Shown piece after piece: positions 1 through 9,311 of a DNA stretch of 38,901 nucleotides. The position numbers and the translations under genes were made by a program. The notes below the pieces were generated by a model, which had not been told where the DNA came from, ran no database searches, and was given only the letters and a program-made list of their open reading frames with translations. This DNA comes from Bacteroidales bacterium. Lineage in GTDB: Bacteria > Bacteroidota > Bacteroidia > Bacteroidales > UBA1715. Location: the NCBI GenBank assembly GCA_012519815.1, contig JAAYPM010000001.1, positions 1 through 38,901 on the forward strand, written 5' to 3'. The first letter of the stretch is position 1. Each line of letters starts with the position of its first letter.

Positions 1-49
1 TATAATTTAAATTATAGTATGTTATTTCTTTATTTTATTAAAACGTGTT

Positions 50-57
50 CAAAGATA
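50..57 (-). promoter_or_regulatory. Putative −7 element of a leftward gene off the window
   Basis: On the minus strand the octamer TATCTTTG matches the Bacteroidota −7 consensus TAnnTTTG exactly. No clear −33 TTTG sits 19–21 bp upstream, so this is only half a promoter. No minus-strand ATG occurs in positions 1–50, so any gene it drives must start outside the window. Confidence 0.3.
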
Positions 58-180
58 CAATTATAATTATAAAATTAATTGAATCTGGTAAGTTCAAAAA
101 TAAAATTACAATGAGCGTGTATAAAATTTATTTATACTAAAAACACTCGTTTTTTTAACCACAAAATTCTCATATTGTCG

Positions 181-254
181 CTTTTCTTTGGTCTTTGTGG
201 CTTTCTTTTTTTTAACCGCAATGTGCGCAAAGAATTTACGCAAAGTTCACAGAG
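181..254. repeat. Dispersed intergenic repeat, copy 1
   Basis: This ~74-bp unit has a left half rich in CTTTG words, a T-rich middle, and a right half of the AACCGCAA…GCAAAG type. The left half is an imperfect reverse complement of the right half, so it could fold into a hairpin with the T-run as loop. Positions 226–254 (29 bp) are identical to 398–426. Repeats of the type 'AACCGCAAAG…CGCAAAG…' are common between genes in Bacteroidota genomes. Confidence 0.75.
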
Positions 255-350
255 AGGTATTATACGTTTGTACTCACTTTTACCTATATGATAATGTATT
301 GTATTTTCAGTGTAAGCACAGACATCTTATTTTTCTTAGTGCCCTTTACG

Positions 351-426
351 ATTTCCTTTGTGCTCTTTGCGGTTTTCTTTTTTTCAACCATCAAGTTCGC
401 AAAGAATTTACGCAAAGTTCACAGAG
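351..426. repeat. Dispersed intergenic repeat, copy 2
   Basis: This is the second copy of the 181–254 unit in the same orientation, 170 bp downstream. The last 29 bp (398–426) are identical to copy 1, while the left half has diverged by several substitutions and an indel. The words CTTTGTGCTCTTTGCGGTT on the left and AACC…TTCGCAAAG on the right can pair imperfectly. A shorter relative is present at 19272–19297. Confidence 0.75.
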
Positions 427-655
427 CGTATTAAGCATGTATCACTCTTTTTTTACTATTGAACCAATTTTGCAAAGCCATGAATGTAACAACTACAATG
501 AGTGAAAAATACAGAGGTAATGCTTTTAAATTCTTTAAGAATCAATAACAACTATAATTTATAGAGTTCTGAATTCCTTTTATCGGGCAACACTACAAAT
601 AAATATAATTTTTTAATTAATACGAAGATAGTACACTAAAAAAAGCATTTTTTAA

Positions 656-663
656 TACCTTTG
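656..663 (+). promoter_or_regulatory. Putative −7 element of the DUF5063 gene
   Basis: TACCTTTG is an exact match to TAnnTTTG. It ends 16 bp before the ATG at 680, so the leader would be very short. No TTTG is visible at the expected −33 position. Confidence 0.45.
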
Positions 664-679
664 TGAAAAATATTTTTTC

Positions 680-1195
680 ATGAACAATTCAAAAATTCTT
701 GATTTTTTAACCGTAGCTGCGGAATATTGTGCATGTGTTGAGCGAGTTGAACATTCTCAAAAAAAAGATTTTATAGAAACAACTCATAAAATTGTGTGTT
801 TACTCTATTTAAAAACCTCATTATTACCTTTTAACGAAGATGTTGATGGATTTTGCGAACAATTTGTAACAGAAGATGATTGGAATTTTATTCAATCATC
901 GGTTGCGCAAAAATTAGGTGATCATGATATTTTTATTTCAATTCAAGAACCAGACACATATGAAAGTGGCGAAACTATAAGTGTAAATCTATCTGAATGT
1001 TTTGCTGATATATATCAAGATATACGCGATTGTATAGAGCGGTATAGAATAGGCAAGGCTGAAATGCAAGAACTTGCAATATATGATTGTGTGATGCATT
1101 TTAAAACATATTGGGGACAACGTGCTTTAGCTCTTGTTGCTGAAATGCACAATTTGCTCTATTCGCCTCATATTGTGCTCACAAACGATGAATAA
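680..1195 (+). CDS. DUF5063 domain-containing protein
   Basis: This 171-residue acidic, soluble protein has no signal peptide or membrane segment. I recognise it as a DUF5063 protein from its helical N-terminus (ILDFLTVAAEYCACVE), the central stretch with LLPF…DVDGFCEQFVTEDDW, and the C-terminal FKTYWGQRALALVAEMHNLLY. The family's function is unknown. In Bacteroidota it is typically found directly upstream of a 3'-5' exonuclease gene, as here (9-bp gap to 1205), so the two are probably co-transcribed and may work together. The ATG at 680 is supported by a TAnnTTTG element at 656–663. Confidence 0.85.
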   Translation: MNNSKILDFLTVAAEYCACVERVEHSQKKDFIETTHKIVCLLYLKTSLLPFNEDVDGFCEQFVTEDDWNFIQSSVAQKLGDHDIFISIQEPDTYESGETISVNLSECFADIYQDIRDCIERYRIGKAEMQELAIYDCVMHFKTYWGQRALALVAEMHNLLYSPHIVLTNDE

Positions 1196-1204
1196 ATAAA
1201 GATT

Positions 1205-1795
1205 ATGCGATTATTTCCAAGTATTACTAATTTAGACAATGAACAAATTAACACGTATCCTATTCAAAGTTTTAAAGGAACTATACATATTGTAGATTCT
1301 GATGAAACTATGAATTATGCTATTTCTTATCTAAAAAAATGCAACATAATTGGTTTTGATACAGAAACACGCCCATCGTTTAAAAAAGGTGTTTCGTATG
1401 CTACATCTTTATTGCAATTGAGCGATAATCATAATGCATTTTTATTTCGACTTACTATAACAGGATTACCTAAAGAATTAACTCGTATTTTTTCATCAAA
1501 AAAAATTGTTAAAGCAGGAGCGGCAATTCATGATGATATAAAATCATTAAAAGCAATAACTAAATTCACAACTAATTCATTTGTTGACATTCAAACACTT
1601 GCAAAAGACGTGGGTATTGAACATTTTGGTTTAAAAAAACTGTGTCCACTTGTGCTCGGTTTTCGTATTTCAAAACGTCAACAACTTTCAAACTGGAATG
1701 CACAAACATTAAGCGAAGCTCAAAAATTATATGCTGCTACAGATGCTTGGGTATGTTATGAACTGTACAAAGCATTACAGCCACATACCACATAA
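1205..1795 (+). CDS. 3'-5' exonuclease (RNase D / DEDDy type)
   Basis: A 196-residue single-domain exonuclease of the DnaQ/RNase D superfamily. All DEDDy motifs are visible: Exo I around residues 50–56 (GFDTETR, D52 and E54), Exo II around 107–116 (AAIHDDIKSL, D110/D111), and Exo III YAATD at 176–180 (Y176, D180). The fold is expected to remove nucleotides from the 3' end of DNA or RNA with two divalent metal ions. There is no HRDC domain, so this is not full-length RNase D. It follows the DUF5063 gene by 9 bp in a probable operon. Whether it acts on RNA or DNA cannot be told from sequence. Confidence 0.9.
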   Translation: MRLFPSITNLDNEQINTYPIQSFKGTIHIVDSDETMNYAISYLKKCNIIGFDTETRPSFKKGVSYATSLLQLSDNHNAFLFRLTITGLPKELTRIFSSKKIVKAGAAIHDDIKSLKAITKFTTNSFVDIQTLAKDVGIEHFGLKKLCPLVLGFRISKRQQLSNWNAQTLSEAQKLYAATDAWVCYELYKALQPHTT

Positions 1796-1840
1796 TGTAC
1801 TGCATATTATAATACAAACACTATCTATAATAGAATACAT

Positions 1841-2647
1841 ATGAATTATACAAAGCTTTTAGAAAATGCCATTTACGCCTCATGCGATGCTGGATATGAA
1901 ATTATGAATATCTATAAAACTAATGATTTTGACATTTCAACTAAAAGCGATTCATCTCCCGTTACACGTGCTGATATAGCGGCAAGTAACAGTATCATTT
2001 CACATTTACAAGCAACAGGTATTCCCATTATTTGTGAAGAAACTGTAGAAATTCCGTATGAAAAGCGAAAATTTTGGAATACAGTGTGGATTGTAGATCC
2101 GATTGATGGCACCAAAAATTTTATTAAAAAAAACAATGAATTTACGGTAAACATTGCACTTATAGAAAACCAAGAACCTACTATTGGTGTGGTATATGTC
2201 CCTGCATACGACACTCTTTATTTTGGGACATCACGTATAGGTGCATTTTGCATACAAGATATTTCTAAGAAAATAGATAATTTCGCAATTGCCAATCTAT
2301 TAAAACATGCTACACAAATGCCGTTTGTACAAGAATTAGCTGAATACACCATAATAGCAAGTCGATATCATCGTTCTGCAGACACAAATAATTTTATTAT
2401 AGGATTGCAAAAACAACACAAAAACACACGCATTATTTCTGTAGGAAGTTCATTAAAAATTTGCTTGGTAGCAAGCGGTGAAGCTCATATATATCCACGC
2501 TTTGAGTGTCTTTCTGAATGGGATATTGCCGCAGGAGATGCAATTGCGAGAGCATCTGGTTGTACATCGGTACAAGCTCACACAAAAAAACCGCTTTTAT
2601 ACAATAAAGAATCACTTGCAAGTGAACATTTTATTATTTCAAGATAA
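1841..2647 (+). CDS. cysQ: 3'(2'),5'-bisphosphate nucleotidase CysQ
   Basis: This 268-residue enzyme of the inositol monophosphatase superfamily is expected to hydrolyse 3'-phosphoadenosine 5'-phosphate (PAP) to AMP, clearing a by-product of sulfate assimilation. Visible metal-binding elements are CEE at residues 65–67, the DPIDGT motif at 86–91, and the C-terminal SEWDIAAGDAIARASG signature whose Asp completes the site. Length fits the family. It starts 45 bp after the exonuclease stop and may be read through from that operon. Its 3' end overlaps the convergent GH5 gene by 14 bp, leaving no room for a terminator between them. A generic inositol phosphatase is the alternative assignment. Confidence 0.88.
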   Translation: MNYTKLLENAIYASCDAGYEIMNIYKTNDFDISTKSDSSPVTRADIAASNSIISHLQATGIPIICEETVEIPYEKRKFWNTVWIVDPIDGTKNFIKKNNEFTVNIALIENQEPTIGVVYVPAYDTLYFGTSRIGAFCIQDISKKIDNFAIANLLKHATQMPFVQELAEYTIIASRYHRSADTNNFIIGLQKQHKNTRIISVGSSLKICLVASGEAHIYPRFECLSEWDIAAGDAIARASGCTSVQAHTKKPLLYNKESLASEHFIISR

Positions 2648-5129
2648 AATATCCTTTTCCTTGCTCAAAATGTGTGATACTATTTGTTGCACCATTTGGT
2701 GTCCAATGTCCATCAAAATTTTTAATATGTTGACAGTTTGTTGCATTAAAATAATGAGAAAAAGGAATTGGAGAAAAAGAATCTTCGCCTGTGCCGGGAT
2801 ACCCTATCATATTCCATCCATTTTGTAAGCTTGGTGAAGAATTCCATGTTTCTAACGACAAACTCCCTGTAATTTCTAAAGTTGCCGCTGTATTCATATA
2901 CACCAAATATCCTTTTTGAGGTTCAATATATTGTAACGAATTATATTCGTCCGCAATATTTGATTTCCAAAAACCATCTGCATTTTTTACTATTTCAACA
3001 TCAAGATTATTAAAAATAGTAGCAATAGAACATCCCGCATCTGCACATAACACCGAAACCGAAATGAGATTCCAGCCTTGCGAAAGCGAAATTGTTTGCG
3101 TAACATCACATGGTCCAAACAATGCGTCACCATACACATAATAATAATCGATATTTGCAAATCCTGAGGAGGCAAGAGCTACAAGCGTTATTTCATTAAC
3201 TCCCGACTCTAACATAAGAGAAGTTTCTACACTTTGATAGTTTGTCCATGTTGTTACAGGCATAGACAAAGAAGCGATTTGCTCCACTCCATTTACTAAA
3301 ATTTTACAAGGACGATCTTCGGCACCGCCATTTGCATATTGAATACCTACAACAAAAGATGCTGTTTCTTGTGCAATTATACGAAACGTAATTGTTGTAT
3401 TTGCCGCATTATCACCATTAATAAATCCAGTTCCTTCAAATCCAGCATTATTACTTTCAACAACACCATCAAAGCTACACGAAACATCTTCGGCTTGTGC
3501 TTTTACCTGTGGACATTCCGTTTTTCCTGTATTCCCGCCAACGCAATTGCCACATTTATCAACAAATGCTGTTCCGCCCGACACACCATTACAATCAACA
3601 CGCAAAACAGAAATTGAAACCTGTGCTGAAGTAGTAGAAAGTCCACCATTATCTGTTGCAACAGCAGTTAATACATACGTTCCTGCTTGCACATTTGTCC
3701 ATGTAAAAGAATAGGGAGCTGATGTTCTTTCTCCAATTTTCAAAGAACCATTATAAAACTCAACCTTTACAATATTTCCGTCAGAATCAGATGCTTGAGC
3801 CCGAATTGTAATTGAACTTCCCTCTGGAAATGAAGCAGAAGAAGCAGGCGAGGTAATTGAAACTATTGGCGGAAGATTTGACACACAAGGCACCGCTCCA
3901 AGCACACAATCGCCACACTCATTGATATATGCATGTCCCTTTGACACTCCCAAACAATCATTTGCATCGCAATTAACAGACGTTCCAGACGAATATGCAC
4001 CAGCCATTAAAGCATGTAACACATTTTGGTCTAATACCGCTCCCGTATTTCTATCAAACAATTCTTTTAAACCAGCACACCAATAGACAGGAATTATTCC
4101 ATGTTGTAAAGCTGATTTTGTAACATATTTAAGAAAATATTCCCGTGATTTTTCATGCAAGTTAAACGCAGCCCCAGATAAATTTGTTCGTTGTTTTACC
4201 CCAAATTCTCCAAGAATAACAGGAATACCATTATTCACAAATTTTGTTTTCATACGTTGAAACATTTCATCAACCCACGCTTCTTCGCCCCAAGTAGGAT
4301 TATGAGCGACATCAGAAGTTGAGTGATTACAAGCCCCCCAATAATAAAATTGATTTCCCCACCCTTGGTCAGCATCCATTAAACAAAATTGATACGGATA
4401 AAAATGCACTTCTGCCATCATTCTTCCCGTAACAACATCAATAGGCATTTGGTTCATGAGTTCATCTGTTGCTTCTATATCAGTGCGTGGACCTTGTACC
4501 ACAAGTATTCTTTCTGAATTATTTCCTCCGGTAGCTCGAACAGCATTAATAAATGTTTGATGATACGACAACAAAACCGCCATTTGTGTAGCATTATCAA
4601 CATTTGGTTCATTTGCACTTGCAAACAACAAACGGTCATCATAATTTTTAAAATAATTTGCAATTTGTGTCCAATACTGTTGTTGTTTTGCATTCACGGA
4701 GTTTTGCGTTGCTGGATTACAATTTTCTTCTAACCACCCTTTATCCCAATGAATATTGAGTATTACAAACAAATCGTTATGTATGCAATAATCCACCACT
4801 TGTTTTACACGTGCAATCCAAGATGCATCAATTACCGAATTAGTTGCATGCACATCCCAAGCAACAGGAATGCGAATTGTGTTAAAACCCGCTGATTTTA
4901 CAGAATTTATTAATGTTTGAGTAATGGCTGGATTTCCCCAGGCTGTTTCTCCAGCCACAATTGTTCCGTTATATTCATACAATGCCTCCATTGTATTACC
5001 TATATTCCAACCGATTTTCATTTCGGCAGCAATTTGCTGTGCAGTCCGAAAACTTTGTGCTTGTGTACTATAAATGAACACACTACAAATAAAAAAGCAT
5101 AGTGCTTTTTGTACTCTCAATATATTCAC
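2634..5129 (-). CDS. Secreted multidomain glycoside hydrolase family 5 (endoglucanase-like)
   Basis: An 831-residue secreted enzyme. Order: signal peptide (1–25, ending STQAQ); GH5 TIM barrel (~30–380) with NIHWD (H127), SANEP (acid/base E174), HFYPY (H242) and LGEFG (nucleophile E308); Cys-rich linker (~387–415); Big/Ig-like domain (~420–508) containing PPIVSITSP; second Cys-rich DCNG…CGNCVGG linker (~512–540); CBM6/35-like β-sandwich (~542–667); and two C-terminal repeats (~684–745 and ~768–830), each with GWN, K-N-x-D-G and a final GKGY/QKGY word. It probably cuts β-1,4-glucan or a related plant polysaccharide outside the cell. No classic T9SS type A tail (PNP…GIY…) is visible. The start is GTG; no ATG is available in frame. 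The neighbours are housekeeping genes, so it is not part of a polysaccharide utilisation locus here. Confidence 0.88.
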   Translation of the reverse strand: MNILRVQKALCFFICSVFIYSTQAQSFRTAQQIAAEMKIGWNIGNTMEALYEYNGTIVAGETAWGNPAITQTLINSVKSAGFNTIRIPVAWDVHATNSVIDASWIARVKQVVDYCIHNDLFVILNIHWDKGWLEENCNPATQNSVNAKQQQYWTQIANYFKNYDDRLLFASANEPNVDNATQMAVLLSYHQTFINAVRATGGNNSERILVVQGPRTDIEATDELMNQMPIDVVTGRMMAEVHFYPYQFCLMDADQGWGNQFYYWGACNHSTSDVAHNPTWGEEAWVDEMFQRMKTKFVNNGIPVILGEFGVKQRTNLSGAAFNLHEKSREYFLKYVTKSALQHGIIPVYWCAGLKELFDRNTGAVLDQNVLHALMAGAYSSGTSVNCDANDCLGVSKGHAYINECGDCVLGAVPCVSNLPPIVSITSPASSASFPEGSSITIRAQASDSDGNIVKVEFYNGSLKIGERTSAPYSFTWTNVQAGTYVLTAVATDNGGLSTTSAQVSISVLRVDCNGVSGGTAFVDKCGNCVGGNTGKTECPQVKAQAEDVSCSFDGVVESNNAGFEGTGFINGDNAANTTITFRIIAQETASFVVGIQYANGGAEDRPCKILVNGVEQIASLSMPVTTWTNYQSVETSLMLESGVNEITLVALASSGFANIDYYYVYGDALFGPCDVTQTISLSQGWNLISVSVLCADAGCSIATIFNNLDVEIVKNADGFWKSNIADEYNSLQYIEPQKGYLVYMNTAATLEITGSLSLETWNSSPSLQNGWNMIGYPGTGEDSFSPIPFSHYFNATNCQHIKNFDGHWTPNGATNSITHFEQGKGYFILK

Positions 5130-5234
5130 AATTCTCTCATTTTGGGGATAAAGTATAAAAATAACTCTTTTTTTATTAAAAAAAAATTATATAATTACAA
5201 TTTGATATAAAACAAGATTTTTATTTTTTATTCT

Positions 5235-6761
5235 TTATTCCCACTCAATAGTTGCAGGAGGTTTTGAGCTAATATCATACACAACTCTATTTACTCCTTT
5301 CACATTATTAATAATTTCGTTTGAAATTTTTGCTAAAAAATCATACGGAAGGTGTACCCAGTCGGCTGTCATGCCGTCAATTGAATTTACGGCGCGAAGT
5401 GCGACACAATTTTCGTAGGTACGTTCATCACCCATTACGCCCACCGATTGCACAGGCAAAAACACCACACCAGCTTGCCACACTTTATCATATAAATCAT
5501 GTGATTTTAAGCCTTCAATAAAAATGGCATCACATTCTTGTAAAATACGCACTTTTTCGCGTGTTACTTCGCCAATAATACGAATTGCTAAACCAGGACC
5601 GGGAAAAGGATGACGTGATAAAATATGAGCAGGAATTTGTAAGGCAGCTCCTATTTTTCGCACCTCATCTTTAAATAATAAACGAAGTGGTTCTACAATT
5701 TTTAATTTCATAAAATCGGGTAATCCACCTACATTATGATGCGATTTTATGGTAGCACTTGGTCCGTTTACCGAAATTGATTCTATAACATCAGGATAAA
5801 TTGTGCCCTGAGCCAACCATGTAATATTTGTGAGTTTATGAGCCTCGTTATCAAACACCTCGATAAACGTATTGCCAATAATTTTTCGTTTTTTTTCGGG
5901 TTCAGACACTCCTTGTAATTTATCTAAGAATGTATCTTTTGCATTTACCCCTATCACATTCAATCCTAACACTTTATACTGCTCAAGAACCGATTCAAAC
6001 TCATTTTTTCGCAACACGCCATTATCAACAAAAATACAAGTAAGCGCAGTACCAATAGCCTTATGAAGCAATACAGCCGCCACGCTTGAATCAACACCTC
6101 CCGAAAGTCCTAACACTACTTTATCGTTACCAATTTTTTGTTGCAAATCATTTATTGTTGCTTCAATAAACGACTGAGGTGTCCAGTTTTGCGAACATCC
6201 ACAAATGGTAACAATAAAATTTTCGAGTAACCGCATTCCGTCTGTTGAATGATATACTTCGGGGTGAAATTGAATGCCATACGTATTTTCTCCTTGCAGA
6301 TGATACGCAGCAATATTCACATTATGCGTGCTGGCAATAATTGAAAAATGAGATGGAAGTTCCGAAATTGTGTCAGCATGCGACATCCATACTTGTGAAT
6401 TAGGTTTAATGTAAGAAAATAAAGGTGATTCTGTATCAACATATTTCAAATTTGCCCGTCCGTACTCTCGTGTTTTTGCTGCTGTTATTGTGCCACCGCC
6501 ATATTGTGCCAATAATTGTGCTCCATAACAAATTCCAAGAATTGGTAATTTCCCTTGCACAGACGACAAATTGGGTTGTGGTGCATCTTTATCAATAACA
6601 GAATAGGGACTACCCGACAAAATAATTCCTTTAACATTATGCGTAATTTCAATTGGAGCATGAAACGGAATAATTTCAGAATACACATTAAGTTCACGTA
6701 TTTTTCGTGCTATTAATTGAGTATATTGCGAGCCAAAATCTAAAATTATAATTTTTTCCAT
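5235..6761 (-). CDS. guaA: GMP synthase (glutamine-hydrolysing)
   Basis: This 508-residue, full-length two-domain enzyme converts XMP to GMP using ATP and glutamine, the last step of de novo GMP synthesis. The N-terminal class I glutamine amidotransferase has its triad Cys78 (GICYGAQ), His166 and Glu168 (QFHPEVY). The ATP-pyrophosphatase domain has the P-loop SGGVDSS at 220–226. The C-terminal dimerisation domain ends with the typical [10 protein letters not shown] minus-strand −7 element (TATTTTTG, 6778–6785) lies 17 bp before the ATG, so the gene probably has its own promoter. Confidence 0.98.
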   Translation of the reverse strand: MEKIIILDFGSQYTQLIARKIRELNVYSEIIPFHAPIEITHNVKGIILSGSPYSVIDKDAPQPNLSSVQGKLPILGICYGAQLLAQYGGGTITAAKTREYGRANLKYVDTESPLFSYIKPNSQVWMSHADTISELPSHFSIIASTHNVNIAAYHLQGENTYGIQFHPEVYHSTDGMRLLENFIVTICGCSQNWTPQSFIEATINDLQQKIGNDKVVLGLSGGVDSSVAAVLLHKAIGTALTCIFVDNGVLRKNEFESVLEQYKVLGLNVIGVNAKDTFLDKLQGVSEPEKKRKIIGNTFIEVFDNEAHKLTNITWLAQGTIYPDVIESISVNGPSATIKSHHNVGGLPDFMKLKIVEPLRLLFKDEVRKIGAALQIPAHILSRHPFPGPGLAIRIIGEVTREKVRILQECDAIFIEGLKSHDLYDKVWQAGVVFLPVQSVGVMGDERTYENCVALRAVNSIDGMTADWVHLPYDFLAKISNEIINNVKGVNRVVYDISSKPPATIEWE

Positions 6762-6777
6762 ATAGTTTATTTGAGTT

Positions 6778-6785
6778 CAAAAATA
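6778..6785 (-). promoter_or_regulatory. Putative −7 element of guaA
   Basis: On the minus strand TATTTTTG matches TAnnTTTG, 17 bp upstream of the guaA ATG at 6761. No −33 TTTG is seen at 19–21 bp spacing. Confidence 0.45.
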
Positions 6786-6844
6786 AGTTTATTACATAAA
6801 TTTACATCGTATTTAATGAAGTAAATATCAAAAAAACACATTTT

Positions 6845-7561
6845 TTATATCCATATCACTTCGGTTTTTATGGTGCTTGAAAAAGAAATAAGTCGAAATC
6901 CTATTTCTTTACTCCCAATTGCAAATTGCAGTCCTACAGGGTTTATTTGATAATATGTAGAAGGACAAATATGCACATGTACATTTTTTGAAATAATTTC
7001 TTTTGCATGATGATAATGCCCACAAAACACAGAAATAGTATGCTGATGTGCATACAAAACACTGAGTATTTCTTCTTGATTTTGCAAAGCATGATGCGTG
7101 TCCATATATTCCACACCGCAATAACAAGGTGGGTGATGCATAAAAATCACAACGTCTTGCATTGCCATAAGTTCCGTTTTAAGCCAGGCAATTTGTGCTG
7201 CATCTATGTAATTTTGAGATGTGTCTAAAAATAAAAAAGTTTTATTTTGCACTGTTTTTTTATAATATAAAATAGAAGACGAAGCATTTTCTAAAAAAAA
7301 CTGGGCAAACAATTCGGGTGAATCATGATTACCCGGTATATAAAAAATAGGTTTCGAAATAGATGAAAGTTCCTGTTTTATATACTGATATATAGCTGCA
7401 TCTCCCTCTTTATAAGCTAAATCGCCAGTAAATACTAAGGCATCGTATTGCAATGATGCTATTGATGTAAGAATACGAGAAAAATTTTCACGAACAGGAA
7501 TATCATGCGTTTTTTCAACTTCATGCGGTATGTGAATATCAGAGATTTGAATTATACGCAT
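6845..7561 (-). CDS. Calcineurin-like metallophosphoesterase
   Basis: A 238-residue cytosolic phosphoesterase with the complete metallophosphatase signature: D8-x-H10 (ISDIH), GD at 46–47 (FTGDLAY), GNHD at 77–80, HH at 142–143 (MHHPP) and GHYHH at 181–185. These bind two metal ions. The arrangement resembles the CpdA/cyclic-nucleotide phosphodiesterase group, but substrate (cAMP, another phosphodiester or a phosphomonoester) is not decided by sequence alone. It starts 3 bp after the stop of the M3 peptidase gene and is the last gene of the long leftward cluster. Confidence 0.9.
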   Translation of the reverse strand: MRIIQISDIHIPHEVEKTHDIPVRENFSRILTSIASLQYDALVFTGDLAYKEGDAAIYQYIKQELSSISKPIFYIPGNHDSPELFAQFFLENASSSILYYKKTVQNKTFLFLDTSQNYIDAAQIAWLKTELMAMQDVVIFMHHPPCYCGVEYMDTHHALQNQEEILSVLYAHQHTISVFCGHYHHAKEIISKNVHVHICPSTYYQINPVGLQFAIGSKEIGFRLISFSSTIKTEVIWI

Positions 7562-7564
7562 ACA

Positions 7565-9295
7565 TTACAGTTCTTCGAGTTTTTGTTGCACAAATGCAAT
7601 AAGTTCAGTAACATAATCAAGAGAAAAAGAGAAATCAATACCTGCTGCGGCATAAATTTCAGGTATAGGAATCGTATATCCCAAGCGTAAAAAACACTCA
7701 TAATTTTCTAATGCTTGCTCTCTATTTTGAATATACTGTCGCCACAATGCAATAGCACCAAGTTGTGCTATACCATATTCAATATAATAAAATGGCACTT
7801 CAAAAATATGCAGTTGCTTTTGCCAGCTTGCTTTCTTAATATGCATTAAATCAGACCAATCAACAAGTTTTGTATCAAAATCATTAAGGATGTTGAGCCA
7901 TGTTTTTTCGCGTTCTGCTACGGTATGTTGGGGATTTTCATACAACCAATGTTGAAATTTATCTATTATCACAATCCATGAAAGCACCGAAATCACCCCT
8001 TCGAGTTGACTGCGTTTTGCTCGTTTTAACTCTGCGTCTGTATCAAAAAAATGATGCCAATGTTCCATTGAAATTAACTCCATGCTCATTGAAGCTAATT
8101 CGGCAACTTCAGACGGAAGATTTTTAAATTCAACAAGTGGTAATTCTGCGGTAACGCAAGAATGTATGGCGTGCCCCGCCTCATGAAGCATTGTTACCAC
8201 ATCATGTAATGTGCCAGCAGCGTTCATAAATATAAACGGTATATTACTTTCGTACAAAGGATAATTAAAACCACCCGGTGCTTTACCTATGCGAGATTCC
8301 AAGTCAACATACCCTTCGGCAACCATTGTTTTTATGTATTCTGCATACAGTGGTTTTATTTCGTGCAAACACGCAATTGTTTTTTGAATAAGCTCTTGCG
8401 AGGTTTTAAATGGTGCAAGTGGCGGAAGATTATCGGGGTCAACATCTAAATCCCATGGTTTTAATGCAGCAAGTTGCAAAGATTTTTTTCGTTTACTATA
8501 CATATATGCAAGCACTGGTGGAATTGTTTTTTGAATAGAATCATAAAAATTAAAACAATCCTCTTTTGTGTAATCAAAACGTCCTAAATCTTGAAATTTA
8601 TAATCGCGATAATTCTCAAAATCAGCATGTAAAGCACAAATATGTCGCTTTGTAATTAATTCAGAAAGCAAAGAATGTAACTGTTGTTCGTCTTGCAATC
8701 TTCGTTCTTGAATTTGTAAAAATACTTTTTTTCGAGTATCTCTATTTGTATGTTTCAAAAAAACAGATGCTTGTTGAAGTGTGAGCGTTTTTCCGTCAAC
8801 GTCAACTGTCATCTGCGAGGCTATTTCCCCATATTTTTGCTCCAATTTTTGCAGTTCAGTTATAATAGGAATATTTTTCTCACGAAAAAGAGCATCGCGT
8901 TTTTGCAAGGCACGAATAAAAACAAAATACTTTTTTTTATCTATCTCGTGCAATTGTAGAGCTTGCAATAGTTTTTTATCTAATCTATTTTCTACAGCAG
9001 CAACATGAGGTTCAATGTGTTCAACAAATGCGGTAAAATGCTGTGCATACTGCTCGTTTTTTGTGTCGCCATTCATTTTAATATACCGCCACGCCAACTC
9101 TTCTTCAAGCACGGCATCTAACTCAGACCTTTGTAACAGCCATATTTCCACATCTTTGGCAGAGGCAAACTCACGATGTTCAAGTTTGTGATAATAGGGT
9201 TGAATGCTTTCCCACGAATCAATACAAAGATCATGGGCAACAAATTTTCGGTTTAATTTTGCTTTTTTATAATATTCTCTCATATACTGCTGCAT
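7565..9295 (-). CDS. M3 family oligoendopeptidase
   Basis: A 576-residue zinc metallopeptidase of family M3, close to the oligoendopeptidase F/PepF (M3B) group in length. The zinc motif HEAGH is at residues 371–375 (TMLHEAGHAIHS), and the third zinc ligand is expected in the following ELASMSMELISMEH segment. A PGGFNYPLYES segment before it is typical of M3B enzymes. No signal peptide is present, so it likely degrades short peptides in the cytosol. It sits 16 bp after the DUF5606 gene and 3 bp before the phosphoesterase gene. Confidence 0.93.
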   Translation of the reverse strand: MQQYMREYYKKAKLNRKFVAHDLCIDSWESIQPYYHKLEHREFASAKDVEIWLLQRSELDAVLEEELAWRYIKMNGDTKNEQYAQHFTAFVEHIEPHVAAVENRLDKKLLQALQLHEIDKKKYFVFIRALQKRDALFREKNIPIITELQKLEQKYGEIASQMTVDVDGKTLTLQQASVFLKHTNRDTRKKVFLQIQERRLQDEQQLHSLLSELITKRHICALHADFENYRDYKFQDLGRFDYTKEDCFNFYDSIQKTIPPVLAYMYSKRKKSLQLAALKPWDLDVDPDNLPPLAPFKTSQELIQKTIACLHEIKPLYAEYIKTMVAEGYVDLESRIGKAPGGFNYPLYESNIPFIFMNAAGTLHDVVTMLHEAGHAIHSCVTAELPLVEFKNLPSEVAELASMSMELISMEHWHHFFDTDAELKRAKRSQLEGVISVLSWIVIIDKFQHWLYENPQHTVAEREKTWLNILNDFDTKLVDWSDLMHIKKASWQKQLHIFEVPFYYIEYGIAQLGAIALWRQYIQNREQALENYECFLRLGYTIPIPEIYAAAGIDFSFSLDYVTELIAFVQQKLEEL

Positions 9296-9311
9296 TACAC
9301 GCCATACAACA

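Larger units (their letters stand above)
1..655. other. AT-rich intergenic region with dispersed repeats
   Basis: No credible gene lies here. The only long open frame (188–505) is read through two repeat copies and looks like no protein family, so I treat it as spurious. The region contains two ~75-bp repeat copies (181–254 and 351–426) and a possible leftward −7 element at 50–57. That element suggests a minus-strand gene starting beyond the left edge. Confidence 0.7.

Noticed and set aside
188-505. Open frame of 105 codons in the left intergenic region
   Set aside because: It is read entirely through the two dispersed repeat copies and has Phe/Cys-rich composition with no family resemblance.
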